A stretch of 64,000 bases of DNA from Planctomycetota bacterium (lineage in GTDB: Bacteria > Planctomycetota > B15-G4 > JADJEK01), in assembly GCA_016709145.1 (NCBI GenBank), contig JADJEK010000002.1, positions 372,001-436,000 of the forward strand, in the 5' to 3' direction. The translations under genes were made by a program, and so were the position numbers. The notes beneath the pieces were generated by a model, which saw only the letters and a list, made by a program, of their open reading frames with translations, ran no database searches and was not told where the DNA came from. Position 1 is the stretch's first letter, and the number at the start of each line of letters is the position of its first letter. Below are positions 51,317 through 60,483 of the stretch, in pieces.

Positions 51317-52861
51317 TCACCGACCGCTTTGGATCGACTCGACGCGGTAGAGGCGCAGTTCGCGATCGAACGCGGACAGCGCTTTGCCGCGCGTTCGGTC
51401 GAACTCGATGGCCGGCGGCAGTGGATTGGGCAACGTCGCGAGCAGTCGCGCGCGTGCGGAGAGTGCCTTCCACGCACTCTCGACCTCGGGTCGCCGCGCC
51501 GGGTCCTCGTCGAACACGATCCACGCGCAATCGCCGGCCGCGAGGCGACGACGGCCCTCGGGTTCGTTGATCGCGATGACGCGCGCTGCCGCTTCGCGCG
51601 ACAAGTACGGCACGAGCGCGTACTGCCCGACGAGCACGACGACTCCGTCGTCGGCGCCGAGTCGCGCTTCGACGAGTTCGGCCATGCGTTCGTACGCATC
51701 CGAGCGGAACGCCGCGGCGGCGAGCGGGCTCGTGCGCCACGGCACGAGCAGCACGACGAGCAACCCAGCGAGCACTGCGGCGCGTCTGCGCGCCGCGACG
51801 TTGCGCACGATCGACGCGACCCCGCACGCGGCGAACACGGCGCAGAGGCCGACCGCGGGCACGAACAGCCGCGTGTAGTTGCGGTACGCGATCAGGATCA
51901 GCGCCAACACGACGCTGGTGGCGATCACGACGCCGACGCCTCGACGCCGACGCAAGGCGAACGATCCGAACCCCGCTGCCACGGCGACCACAGGCAGATC
52001 GAAGGCGAGCACGGTCTCGACGAAGAACGTCGCCGCCTGACGAACGGTCCACGGATGCAACCCGACGGTCCACGTCGCGCGCGTGGCGCGGAAGGCCTCG
52101 AATCCCATGTCGTGCGCGACGAACAGCAGCGCGCCGACGAAGAACGGCGTGTACGCGAGTCCGGCCGCGAGCACGAGCGCGAAGCGCTTCCTGGCGTCGA
52201 TGCGTGCCGCGCCGCGTGTCCACGGCATCCAAGTCGCCGCGAGCGCGAGCAGGAGCCCGGCGATGGCGAGGAAACCGTGGTACTTCGTCAGGGTCGACAT
52301 CCCGGCCAGGACGCCGCCGAGCACCGCGTAGCGCACGCTGCCGCGACGTTGCGCGACGACGAGCGCGGCGAGCGACGCGAGCAGGAACGCCGTGAACGGA
52401 ACGTCGGTGAGTGCCATGCGCGAGTACGCGATCGACAACGGCGACAGCGCCAAGCACCACGCGGCGACCATGCCGGCGACCGAACCGGCGAGCGCCCGCG
52501 CGAGCCACGCTGCGGCCGCGATCGACGCGATCCCGAACCCGGCGATCACGACGATCACGGCGCCGGGTCGCGGGTCCGAACGCTCGCCGGGCTCGATCCC
52601 GATCGCGCGGCGCGCGATCTCGAGCGCGTACGGCACCATCGGCGGCGCGTAGACCGCGAGCGGCTCCTCGCGCGCGAACGGGCCGATCCCTTGCGGGCCC
52701 GCCACGTACGCGCCTTCGTCCCAGTGCGTGAAGCACGCATCGGTCGGTACGCGCAGCCACGCACCGCAAACCAGAGCGATCAGGACCACGACGCGTTCGA
52801 AACGCGTCCACCGGCGGCTCGCGCAGAAGGTCCGCGAAGTCGCCGTCCTGTCGTCAGCCAT
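51317..52861 (-). CDS. PMT/ArnT-type (GT-C) membrane glycosyltransferase
   Basis: The 514-aa product has about 11 membrane helices and the conserved first-loop motif HWDEGAY, with the DE acidic pair that binds the lipid-phosphate sugar donor. The N-terminal layout (WLRVPTDACFTHWDEGAY) and GMSTLTKYHGFL helices fit the GT39/GT83 family. It probably transfers a sugar from a polyprenyl phosphate to an envelope glycan or protein. ATG 52861 overlaps the flippase stop by 8 nt; an upstream ATG within the flippase gene is less likely. It is the last gene of a four-gene leftward operon. Confidence 0.82.
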   Translation of the reverse strand: MADDRTATSRTFCASRRWTRFERVVVLIALVCGAWLRVPTDACFTHWDEGAYVAGPQGIGPFAREEPLAVYAPPMVPYALEIARRAIGIEPGERSDPRPGAVIVVIAGFGIASIAAAAWLARALAGSVAGMVAAWCLALSPLSIAYSRMALTDVPFTAFLLASLAALVVAQRRGSVRYAVLGGVLAGMSTLTKYHGFLAIAGLLLALAATWMPWTRGAARIDARKRFALVLAAGLAYTPFFVGALLFVAHDMGFEAFRATRATWTVGLHPWTVRQAATFFVETVLAFDLPVVAVAAGFGSFALRRRRGVGVVIATSVVLALILIAYRNYTRLFVPAVGLCAVFAACGVASIVRNVAARRRAAVLAGLLVVLLVPWRTSPLAAAAFRSDAYERMAELVEARLGADDGVVVLVGQYALVPYLSREAAARVIAINEPEGRRRLAAGDCAWIVFDEDPARRPEVESAWKALSARARLLATLPNPLPPAIEFDRTRGKALSAFDRELRLYRVESIQSGR

Positions 52862-54347
52862 GCTCGGGTCCTCGCCGTCGCAAAGAGGATCGCACCATCT
52901 GCAGGATCCGCGCACGCTCACCGCCGTCGAGCTGCACGAAGAACAACGCGACCGGCGCGATCAGCGCGAGCAGAACACGCAGCGGCAAGGACGACGGCGC
53001 ACGCGGATCGAGCGCGAAGCACGCCGTCAGCGCGGCGATCCAGCACGCGAGCGGGAACACGATGCGAGACCAGCGCAGCGGCATGGCTTCGAGCTTCGAC
53101 GCCGTGCGCCAGGTTTCGCCGGCAAGCACGGCCAGCGCGATCGCCGTGGTCCAGGCCGCGGCGTCGACCCCGAAGGTCGGCAGCAGGAGCACGTTCAGTC
53201 CGATGTTCACGACGGCCGCGAGCAGCACCAGGCGCGGGACCGCGCGCGTCAGTCCATGCACGTAGAACGGCGTCTGCGCGATCTGGAACGCGGCCCAGAA
53301 CACATATGCGAACGCGACCACGGGCACGAAGCGCCAGGCATCGTGGAAATGCGCGTCGGTGAACAGACTCACGAGTTCAGGCGACAGCAGCACGAGCGGC
53401 AACGACAGCCCGGTCACGAGGGCCGGGATGTGCACCAGCGCTCGGCCGATCACGTCGCGCCGTTCGCGCTCGTCGTTCAGCGCGAAGATGTACGGGTACC
53501 AGATCAACAGGAACGCGCTCAGCACCACGGCGTTCACGGCGTAGCCGAACTTGTATCCGATGCCGTACAGGCCAGTGTCGCCGAGGCCGCAGAACGTGTT
53601 CAGCAACCAGCGATCGGACGTGTGCAGCGCGAACTGGCACAAGCCCGAGACGACCATCGGCGCGGAGAACACGAGCAGTTCGCGCAACAAGCCGACGTCG
53701 AAGCGGCCGCGGTGTCGCACGGTCAACCAAGCGGCCGCGACCAACGCTCCGAACGCGGCGACCGCCGCTTGACCGGCCAGCACGCCGAACGCACCGAGCG
53801 CGAAGCCGACGACGAGCACGATCTTCGCGGTCAGCTCGAGCACGAGTCGCAACAGCGAGACCGTCGTGTTCGCGAACGAACGCTGCTCTGCTTTCAGCAC
53901 CGACAACGCGACCTCGACGACGCAGGTCGCCGTGAGCACCACGGCGACGAGGCGCACCAGTCGCGCATCCTCACTGCTGCCGAACGCGAATCGCGCGATC
54001 GGCTCGGCGGCTGCGTACAGCGCGCCTCCGGCCAGGCAGGCGAGCAACGTGACGGCGCGGAAGCACGTGCTGACCACGTCGCGCTTGCGCGCCGGATCAC
54101 CCGCGCGGGAGTGGAAGCGCGTCAGTGCCGCATCGAGCTGGAAGCCGACGAGTTGCAGGGCGAGCAACAACACGAAGTCGGCGATCTCGAGCCGCCCGTA
54201 GTCCTCGCGCGTGAGCAACGGCGTGAACAACGGCAACAGGAAGAACGCGGCCAAGCGCGAGGCCAACTGGCCGACCAGATAGACGATCGTGTGGAACGAC
54301 AGCGTCCGCAGCGCTCCGCCACTCGTCGCGCCCGCCGGATCAGCCAC
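52854..54347 (-). CDS. Polysaccharide flippase (Wzx/MATE-like)
   Basis: The 497-aa product has 12-14 membrane helices. The N-terminal stretch FHTIVYLVGQLASRLAAFFL, the first-loop pattern LTREDYGRLEIADFV and the positively charged loop are typical of Wzx/PST family flippases that move undecaprenyl-linked sugars to the outer leaflet. It starts at GTG 54347, three bases after the CDP-alcohol transferase stop. Partner genes make an exported polysaccharide or teichoic-acid-like polymer likely. Confidence 0.85.
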   Translation of the reverse strand: MADPAGATSGGALRTLSFHTIVYLVGQLASRLAAFFLLPLFTPLLTREDYGRLEIADFVLLLALQLVGFQLDAALTRFHSRAGDPARKRDVVSTCFRAVTLLACLAGGALYAAAEPIARFAFGSSEDARLVRLVAVVLTATCVVEVALSVLKAEQRSFANTTVSLLRLVLELTAKIVLVVGFALGAFGVLAGQAAVAAFGALVAAAWLTVRHRGRFDVGLLRELLVFSAPMVVSGLCQFALHTSDRWLLNTFCGLGDTGLYGIGYKFGYAVNAVVLSAFLLIWYPYIFALNDERERRDVIGRALVHIPALVTGLSLPLVLLSPELVSLFTDAHFHDAWRFVPVVAFAYVFWAAFQIAQTPFYVHGLTRAVPRLVLLAAVVNIGLNVLLLPTFGVDAAAWTTAIALAVLAGETWRTASKLEAMPLRWSRIVFPLACWIAALTACFALDPRAPSSLPLRVLLALIAPVALFFVQLDGGERARILQMVRSSLRRRGPEHG

Positions 54348-54350
54348 GTT

Positions 54351-55298
54351 TCAGCGCTTGTCCCGGAAGCGCTCGACGCGAGCGGCGAGGTCGTAGAGCT
54401 CGGCGCGCAAGCGGCCTCGCCACATCGCCGTGATCAACACGTCGATCGTGTGCAGAGGAATGACGACCGCGTAGACGTAGACCATCACGGTCGTGAGCGG
54501 CCACGCGCGATCGAACGCGATCAAGGGCTGCACCCAATGGTCGACGAGTGCGGCGACGAGGAACAACGGCACGACGATGTCGAAGTTGACGAAGAACGCG
54601 CGGATCACCCACGGCCGCAGGCGGAACTCCCCGCAGAACATCCGCGCATCGTCGCGTTCCTTCGTCGCTTGCGAGACGACGTCGGGCCGACGCATGTTCT
54701 CGAGCAGACGCAGGTAGGCCGGGTTCTGTTCGCGACCGTCGTTCATCACGATCTTCTTGGCGAAGATCGCGGTGGGGAGGTCGCGGATCACGAGCAACGC
54801 CAACCAGAAGATCGACAGCAGGCCGCCGGCCGCGATCGCGAACGGCTCGCCGTGCTCGAGGTGGATCCCGAGGCCGAGGCAGAAGAACGCGAGCGACTTC
54901 GCGGTCAGGTGATGCAGGTTGTCGAACGCGGCCCAGCGGTACGAGTCGATCTTCGCGAAGCGCGCCATCTCGCCGTCGACGCAGTCGAGGATGAACGCGC
55001 CGACGAGGAGCACGAGCCCCGCGATGCGCCACCAACCCGGGCCGAGCAACAGCAACGAACCGATGAACCCGCAAACGAACATCGCCAGCGACGCGAACGA
55101 CGCCGAGCATCCGCGGCGCAACAGGAAGCGCGTGACGTAGATCGAGACGCGCCAGCCGTACAGCGCGCCGGACAGGTCGTTGTACTGCCGGACCGGGTCC
55201 TGACAGATGCGACGGAGTTCCGCGATCGAACCGACGGTTCGGGCGGCAGGTTCGTGGGAGGGGGAGTCGACTGGTCGTTCGATGGTGCGCTCGTTCAC
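54351..55298 (-). CDS. CDP-alcohol phosphatidyltransferase-family membrane protein with altered motif
   Basis: The 315-aa product has several membrane helices and the family core DCVDGEMAR, then FAKIDSYRWAAFDNLHH. The canonical pattern is DGxxAR-x8-G-x3-D-x3-D. Here the Gly is Trp and the final Asp is His, so the metal site is altered but the first part is intact. Such changes occur in divergent members. It may transfer phospho-alcohols such as phosphoglycerol or phosphocholine to glycan rather than make phospholipid. Coupled to the flippase gene. Confidence 0.72.
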   Translation of the reverse strand: MNERTIERPVDSPSHEPAARTVGSIAELRRICQDPVRQYNDLSGALYGWRVSIYVTRFLLRRGCSASFASLAMFVCGFIGSLLLLGPGWWRIAGLVLLVGAFILDCVDGEMARFAKIDSYRWAAFDNLHHLTAKSLAFFCLGLGIHLEHGEPFAIAAGGLLSIFWLALLVIRDLPTAIFAKKIVMNDGREQNPAYLRLLENMRRPDVVSQATKERDDARMFCGEFRLRPWVIRAFFVNFDIVVPLFLVAALVDHWVQPLIAFDRAWPLTTVMVYVYAVVIPLHTIDVLITAMWRGRLRAELYDLAARVERFRDKR

Positions 55299-55331
55299 GG
55301 CCGGGTGATTCTTCCCCCGGATCGTTTCAAG

Positions 55332-57080
55332 TCAATCGCCCCGCGAAAACTCGATGACAGGACGGGGGTTGGAACCGTCGAGGTCGACCACGACGAAGGT
55401 CTGCGAGCCGACGGTCAGAGTCCGGGGTTCCGTCGCGACCCCGTCGACCCGGACTTGGACCGGTCCCGGCATCGGCAATCCGACGGCGAACGCTTGGGCT
55501 CCGTTCGCTTCCGAGTTCGTCGCGCCGAGGTCGAGCGTCACGGCCAGCCGCGACTCCGTGGGCCGCGACGTCATTCCCAGTTCGAGGCGTCCGCGCCAGA
55601 AGCCGAGCATCTCGTCCATCGTCCACGAGACGTGCCCGGACTGCTTCGCGACCGCGGCGATCGAACGGTAGAGCGCGAGTCCGGCCTCGGTCTCGAGCTC
55701 GAGGTGCGGGTGGAACAACGTGACCAGGGAGCCGTGGTGGATTCCACCGTTCGCTCGGAACAGGCGATCGAAGTACGCGGCGTCGGCGCCGCCCCAGTCT
55801 TCCTGGTTCACGAAGGGCAGCTCGAAGATCGGTAACGGCAGGCCGTTCTCCGCCAGCGCCCGGTACGGCCGGGCCGTGCCGAACAAGTACCCGCGGCCCT
55901 TGTTCGAGCCGTACGTGGTGTCGAGCTGGATCCCGTTCGCGGCCAACACGCGGAAGTGTTCGGCCCAGTGTGGCCGCACGATCAGGTAGTGATTGCGATT
56001 GGTGCGCGCTCGGCCGATCGCGTCCAGCCACGGCACTTCGTTCGCGTCCCGAGCCGAGCGCGCGAGCACGTCACGCAGGCGTCCGATCTGGGCGTCGCAC
56101 GACTGTTCGGTCAGGAACGGCTCGATCGGCCCGATGCCGCGGCCGACCATCGGGTACTGGTTCCAGTGCAAGCCGATCGCGTCGCCCAGTGCCTCGATGT
56201 CGGCGACGTAGTCGTGCCCTTCGACCCAGTCGTTCGCGATCCGCGGGACCGGGATCACGAAGAACGTGCCGTCGACGCCGAGCTCTTGGTTCAGCGCGGC
56301 GATCTCCGCGCACCGCTTTCCGGCGCGGAAGTCCTCGTCGTGCGTCGACAACCAGATGCCGTTCGAACCCGGCGGGAACCACATCAAGCGCGGGATCGGC
56401 CAGCCCTCTGGCGGATCGAGCAACGCGGCGAAGTCGTGCGCCATGCGATCGGCGAAGGGATCCTCGTTCGCGCGCAGCGCGGCATCGCGCACGAGGTCGT
56501 CCGGCTCGAGGATGTCGGGATAGTCGCCGAAGCGCGGCACGATCGAGAAGTCGTCCTCGGGTTCGCCTTGGACCTGGGTCGTGAAGCGCCGGGCCACGCT
56601 CGCCACGAACCGCACGATGCGCCCGCTGCCCGCCGCTTCGACGGAGTACGGCGGCAGCGTTCGCCCGCCGTCGCCCGGTCCGTCCCCATCGAACACGACC
56701 ACCTTTCCGGCCGCGGCGAACGCACGCAATGCGTCGACGTCCACGTGGGGGCGAGCCGAGGTCGTGACCACGATCGCGCGCGGGGGCGAAGCGACCAGAT
56801 CGACGGCTTGCGGCGGCACGACGCGAATCGGCCCGAACTCGGCTTCGAGCAACTGGACCAGTCCGAACGACAGGTCGAGTGCCGAGAACGACCGCGCGGG
56901 AGCGATCGGGCCGCAGATGACCATCACGTCGGCGCCAGCCGCACGCGGCGGGATCGGCCAGGCTCCATCGACGGAAATTTCGTCGGGGTGGCCGGGAAGA
57001 CTCACGGGATGCAGGTCGAACCAGCGCGCCGCGGCAAGCAATGCGATCACGGCGACCAAGCCTGGGATAAGCTTCGCCAT
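55332..57080 (-). CDS. Membrane-anchored polysaccharide deacetylase-like protein
   Basis: The 582-aa product has an N-terminal membrane helix (about 5-22), an alpha/beta region (about 35-190) and a NodB-type domain (about 235-465). The metal motif is STHDEDFRAG (HDxD), and GTFFVIPV, LHWNQYP and FHPHLELE follow with later conserved His. A C-terminal beta domain (about 490-580) completes it. The variant has the overall family layout with large insertions. It probably removes acetyl groups from an exported glycan. ATG 57080 is preferred to GTG 57104, which lies closer to the divergent gene. Confidence 0.75.
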   Translation of the reverse strand: MAKLIPGLVAVIALLAAARWFDLHPVSLPGHPDEISVDGAWPIPPRAAGADVMVICGPIAPARSFSALDLSFGLVQLLEAEFGPIRVVPPQAVDLVASPPRAIVVTTSARPHVDVDALRAFAAAGKVVVFDGDGPGDGGRTLPPYSVEAAGSGRIVRFVASVARRFTTQVQGEPEDDFSIVPRFGDYPDILEPDDLVRDAALRANEDPFADRMAHDFAALLDPPEGWPIPRLMWFPPGSNGIWLSTHDEDFRAGKRCAEIAALNQELGVDGTFFVIPVPRIANDWVEGHDYVADIEALGDAIGLHWNQYPMVGRGIGPIEPFLTEQSCDAQIGRLRDVLARSARDANEVPWLDAIGRARTNRNHYLIVRPHWAEHFRVLAANGIQLDTTYGSNKGRGYLFGTARPYRALAENGLPLPIFELPFVNQEDWGGADAAYFDRLFRANGGIHHGSLVTLFHPHLELETEAGLALYRSIAAVAKQSGHVSWTMDEMLGFWRGRLELGMTSRPTESRLAVTLDLGATNSEANGAQAFAVGLPMPGPVQVRVDGVATEPRTLTVGSQTFVVVDLDGSNPRPVIEFSRGD

Positions 57081-57119
57081 CCAGCCCGCCCGACCGTTTC
57101 GCACCGAGGTTCACTCCCG

Positions 57120-58712
57120 ATGAATGTCCGCCGTTCCGTCGTCGCCGCCGCTGCGCTCGCGGGTCTTGCCCTGGTCGGGAACGCCGCGAGCGCGGGGACT
57201 CTAAGCCCCGTCGGTCCCGAGTTCACGCTGAACAGCCTGCTCTCGTACGTCCAGAAGCAACCTTGGATCGCCTGCGACCAGCACGGCAACTTCGTGATGG
57301 TGTATTCGCAGGACGACATCTACTTCCGTCGCTTCGACCGCAACGGCACGCCGCTCGGACCCGACACCAAGGTCAATCCGACGATCAACCACTCGACGCA
57401 GGACGAGCCCTACGTCGCGATGGACCCGGTCACCGGGGATTTCGTCATCGGCTGGTCGGACCGCAACGGCAACGACGGCTTCGACATGGGTTGCGGCATC
57501 CGCTTCTATCACGCCGACGGCACGCCCTACGGCCCTGAGTTCTTCTGCCACACCGTGACCTCGTTCTCGCAGTTCGAACCGCACATGGCGTACTCGACGC
57601 AGGGCCACGTGATGGTGGTGTGGGCCGACGCGGCGCTCGACGGAGTCTGCGGCGTGTTCGCGCGCGTGTTCGACCGGGATGGCACGCCGCTGACGGGGCA
57701 GTTCCTCGTCAACACGCCGAACTCGGCGTCGCAGATCGACCCGACGGTTTCGTGCGACCAGGACGGCCGCTTCGTCGTCGCCTACGTCGACGCCAGCGGC
57801 CAGACCGGTCCGCCGCGCGAGGTCCAAGCCCGTCTGTACGACAACGACGGCAATCCGCTGTCCACGCCGTTCCTGGTCAACAGCACGTCGGTCGGCATGC
57901 AGCGCGATCCCAACGTGGTCATGGCGTTCGACGGCTCGTTCGTCGTCACGTTCGTCGACGAGAGCGGCCTCGACGGCGACAAGTTCGGAGTGTTCGCGCG
58001 TCGCTTCGACAAGAACGGTGTCGCGCAAGGACCGCAGTTCCTGGTCAACCAGACCACGATCGGCGATCAACGCGATCCACAGGTGTGGATGGACCACGTC
58101 GGCAACTTCACGATCTGCTGGGAGGACAACACGACCGGCACGGACTCGAACGTGATGGCGCGGCGCTACGACCGCTTCGGCACCGCGCTGTCCGGCGAGT
58201 TCGTCCTGCATGCGAACACGGCCGGGAACCAATACGAGCCGAAGGTCGCGTGTTCGCGCAGCGGCCAGCGACTGATCGCGCTGTGGGCCGCGAGTTCGAC
58301 CGACGTCCATGGCCGCGTGTTCGACCTCGAGACCATCGTGCCGTCGGGGCCCGCAGCGATCGGAACCACGATCCAGCTCGGCCTCGATCTTCCCGGTGCC
58401 GGCAACGAGACCTACCTGCTGATGGCGTCGCTCGGCTCGACGCCGGGCCTCCCGTTGTCCGACGGCCGCACGCTGCCGCTCAACTTCGACGCGTTGATGC
58501 AGTTCACGATCCAGTTCCCGAACACGTCGTTGTTCGGCGGCCTCACGGGCACGCTGACGCCGACGGGCTCGGCCACGGCGACGTTCTCGGTGCCGAACAC
58601 GCCGGTCGCGATCGGGATCCCGATCACGTTCGCGGCGATCACGCTGAATCCGCCGAACTCGACACACATCGTCCACGCGCTCACCGACGCGCGAGTCGTC
58701 GTCATTCAATGA
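57120..58712 (+). CDS. Secreted beta-repeat protein with a C-terminal domain like that of the FG-GAP protein
   Basis: The 530-aa product has a signal peptide (NVRRSVVAAAALAGLALVGNAASA) described here by its residues 1-25. Six to seven repeats of about 50 residues follow, each with a pattern such as DPxVxxDxxGxFVVxW...xVxARRFDxNGxPxGxxFxVN, a beta-propeller arrangement. The C-terminal 115 residues (about 415-530) match in layout the end of the FG-GAP protein at 38612-40357, including a LLMASLGSTPGLPL-type core and an ATATFSVPN-type strand, and may be a sorting or attachment domain. Its function is unknown. A TAAGCT -10-like box lies about 50 nt upstream. Confidence 0.72.
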   Translation: MNVRRSVVAAAALAGLALVGNAASAGTLSPVGPEFTLNSLLSYVQKQPWIACDQHGNFVMVYSQDDIYFRRFDRNGTPLGPDTKVNPTINHSTQDEPYVAMDPVTGDFVIGWSDRNGNDGFDMGCGIRFYHADGTPYGPEFFCHTVTSFSQFEPHMAYSTQGHVMVVWADAALDGVCGVFARVFDRDGTPLTGQFLVNTPNSASQIDPTVSCDQDGRFVVAYVDASGQTGPPREVQARLYDNDGNPLSTPFLVNSTSVGMQRDPNVVMAFDGSFVVTFVDESGLDGDKFGVFARRFDKNGVAQGPQFLVNQTTIGDQRDPQVWMDHVGNFTICWEDNTTGTDSNVMARRYDRFGTALSGEFVLHANTAGNQYEPKVACSRSGQRLIALWAASSTDVHGRVFDLETIVPSGPAAIGTTIQLGLDLPGAGNETYLLMASLGSTPGLPLSDGRTLPLNFDALMQFTIQFPNTSLFGGLTGTLTPTGSATATFSVPNTPVAIGIPITFAAITLNPPNSTHIVHALTDARVVVIQ

Positions 58713-58749
58713 CGTCGAGGCCGACGGGGCGCTGACCACGTCGGCGCGG

Positions 58750-58773
58750 TATCGTCCTCCCCGAGTCGGGAGG
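58750..58773 (+). promoter_or_regulatory. Candidate -10 element (TATCGT) and dyad upstream of cardiolipin synthase
   Basis: GCGGTATCGT (58750-58755) is followed immediately by CCTCCC-N6-GGGAGG (58756-58773). The gene starts at 58784. It resembles the elements before 27237 and ychF. Confidence 0.35.
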
Positions 58774-58783
58774 CTGTGCGCGA

Positions 58784-60211
58784 GTGGATGTTCCTTGGAA
58801 CTGGTCGGCGATCGCCGTGGCGACCTGCATCGCCGCATTGGACGTCACCGCGATCGTGAAGGTGATGCGCCGCGGCGGCGACGTCGAAGGCACGCTGGCG
58901 TGGATCTTCTCCGTCATCGCGTTCCCGGCGATCGGCGCGATCGCGTACCTGATCCTGTCGGGTCCGAGTCTGCACCGGACGATCCGGCGACGGCGCTCGT
59001 CGAACGCGCAGGTTCGCGCGAGCGGCGTCATCGAGCCCGCGCATCTGGCGCGCTCGGCCTCGGTTTCGGACACGGTCCTGAAGACCGTCGTGTCGCTGAC
59101 CGGCATGCCGGCGACGCTCGGCAATCTCGTGGTCCCACTGATCGACGCCGACCACGCCTTCCAAGCGCTGGAGACGGCGATCGAACGCGCGACGCGGCGC
59201 GTCCACGCCGAGTACTACATCGTCCGCAACGACGAGACCGGTCGGCGCTTCCTCGACCTGCTCACGCGACAGGCCGCGGCGGGCGTCGAAGTCCGTTTCC
59301 TCTACGACGCCATGGGTTCGTTCGGACTCGATTCGGGGCGGCTCGACGCGTTGCGACGCGCAGGGGCGCGCGTCGAAGCCTTCCTGCCACTGTCGCCGTG
59401 GCGCCGCCGATGGGCCGTGCAGCAGCGCAATCACCGCAAGATCGTCATCGTCGACGACACCGTGGCGTTCACCGGAGGCATGAACGTCGGCAACGAGTAC
59501 TCGGGACGCGTGCGCCGGCGCGGCGATCTGTTGTTCCGCGACAGTCACGTGCAGATCGACGGCCCGGCGGTGGCCGACCTCGCTCAAGTGTTCCGCGAGG
59601 ATTGGGCGTTCGCGACCGGCGAGGCGCTCGATCCCCCGCAGTTCTGCGGCGTGCCGCAGGGCGCGGCCCGCGTCGGCATCGTTCCGAGCGGCCCGGACCA
59701 GTCGGTGAACGCGAACAGCATGGTGTACTTCGCCTCGATCAACGCGGCGCGCCAACACGTGTCGTTGACCAGCCCGTACTTCATCCCCGACTCACCGACG
59801 ATGCGGGCGCTGATGGCCGCCGCCCTGCGCGGCGTCGACGTGCGGATCCTGGTGCCGGCTCGATGCGACGTCTGGCTGGTCGGCATGGCCGCTCGCACGT
59901 ACTACCGACCGCTGCTCGCCGCGGGCGTCCGCATCTTCGAGTACGAGCGCTCGATGCTCCACGCCAAGACCATCGTGGTCGACGACGAGTTCTGCGTGGT
60001 CGGCTCGGCCAACGTCGACGTCCGCTCGTTCCGCTTGAACTACGAGTTGTCGGCCGCCGTCGCCGACGAGGCGTTCGCGCGCGACATGGAGCGCCGCTTC
60101 CAAGAAGACCTCGAGCACAGCCGCGAAGTGACTTCGCGCACGGGCCGCAACGCGGCTTGGTGGCGTCGCTTGCGCGATCAGGTCGCCCGCTTGCTGTCGC
60201 CCTTGCTGTGA
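58784..60211 (+). CDS. cls: Cardiolipin synthase (PLD superfamily)
   Basis: The enzyme joins two phosphatidylglycerols to make cardiolipin. The 475-aa product starts at GTG 58784 and has two N-terminal membrane helices (about 10-28 and 40-58) and two PLD catalytic motifs. The first is NHRKIVIVDDTVAFTGGMN with His217/Lys219; the second is LHAKTIVVDDEFCVVGSAN with His393/Lys395. Both are complete. Length is normal for the ClsA type. Its own promoter-like element precedes it. Confidence 0.93.
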   Translation: MDVPWNWSAIAVATCIAALDVTAIVKVMRRGGDVEGTLAWIFSVIAFPAIGAIAYLILSGPSLHRTIRRRRSSNAQVRASGVIEPAHLARSASVSDTVLKTVVSLTGMPATLGNLVVPLIDADHAFQALETAIERATRRVHAEYYIVRNDETGRRFLDLLTRQAAAGVEVRFLYDAMGSFGLDSGRLDALRRAGARVEAFLPLSPWRRRWAVQQRNHRKIVIVDDTVAFTGGMNVGNEYSGRVRRRGDLLFRDSHVQIDGPAVADLAQVFREDWAFATGEALDPPQFCGVPQGAARVGIVPSGPDQSVNANSMVYFASINAARQHVSLTSPYFIPDSPTMRALMAAALRGVDVRILVPARCDVWLVGMAARTYYRPLLAAGVRIFEYERSMLHAKTIVVDDEFCVVGSANVDVRSFRLNYELSAAVADEAFARDMERRFQEDLEHSREVTSRTGRNAAWWRRLRDQVARLLSPLL

Positions 60212-60483
60212 CGGAAACGGCGCCACTCGACGCGCCGAGGGTCGCGCGGCAGCACCCGCCCGCGAATCGGGTCGTGCAGGGATCCGGTGCTCGCTGCGAC
60301 CTCGCTGCCGTCGGGAGAGCGGGTGTGAATCCGACGATCGCCGCAGTTCCGGCGTGACGCGGCGGAACGCATCGGGATCCAACCGCTATCGTTCCGCACC
60401 GAGCCCGTGAGCCAGCCTCGGAATCGAAATCCACGATTCGCGACTGAGCTGCTCGGCTTCCGATCGCCGCAGGACCGCTTCCC
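60212..60483. other. Intergenic leader between cls and the kinase gene
   Basis: This 272-nt gap has no gene I can support firmly. A 65-codon minus-strand frame (60178-60372) is open but lacks a clear ribosome site. A TATCGT -10-like box lies at about 60390, roughly 90 nt before the kinase start. No hairpin terminator for cls is evident. Confidence 0.35.
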
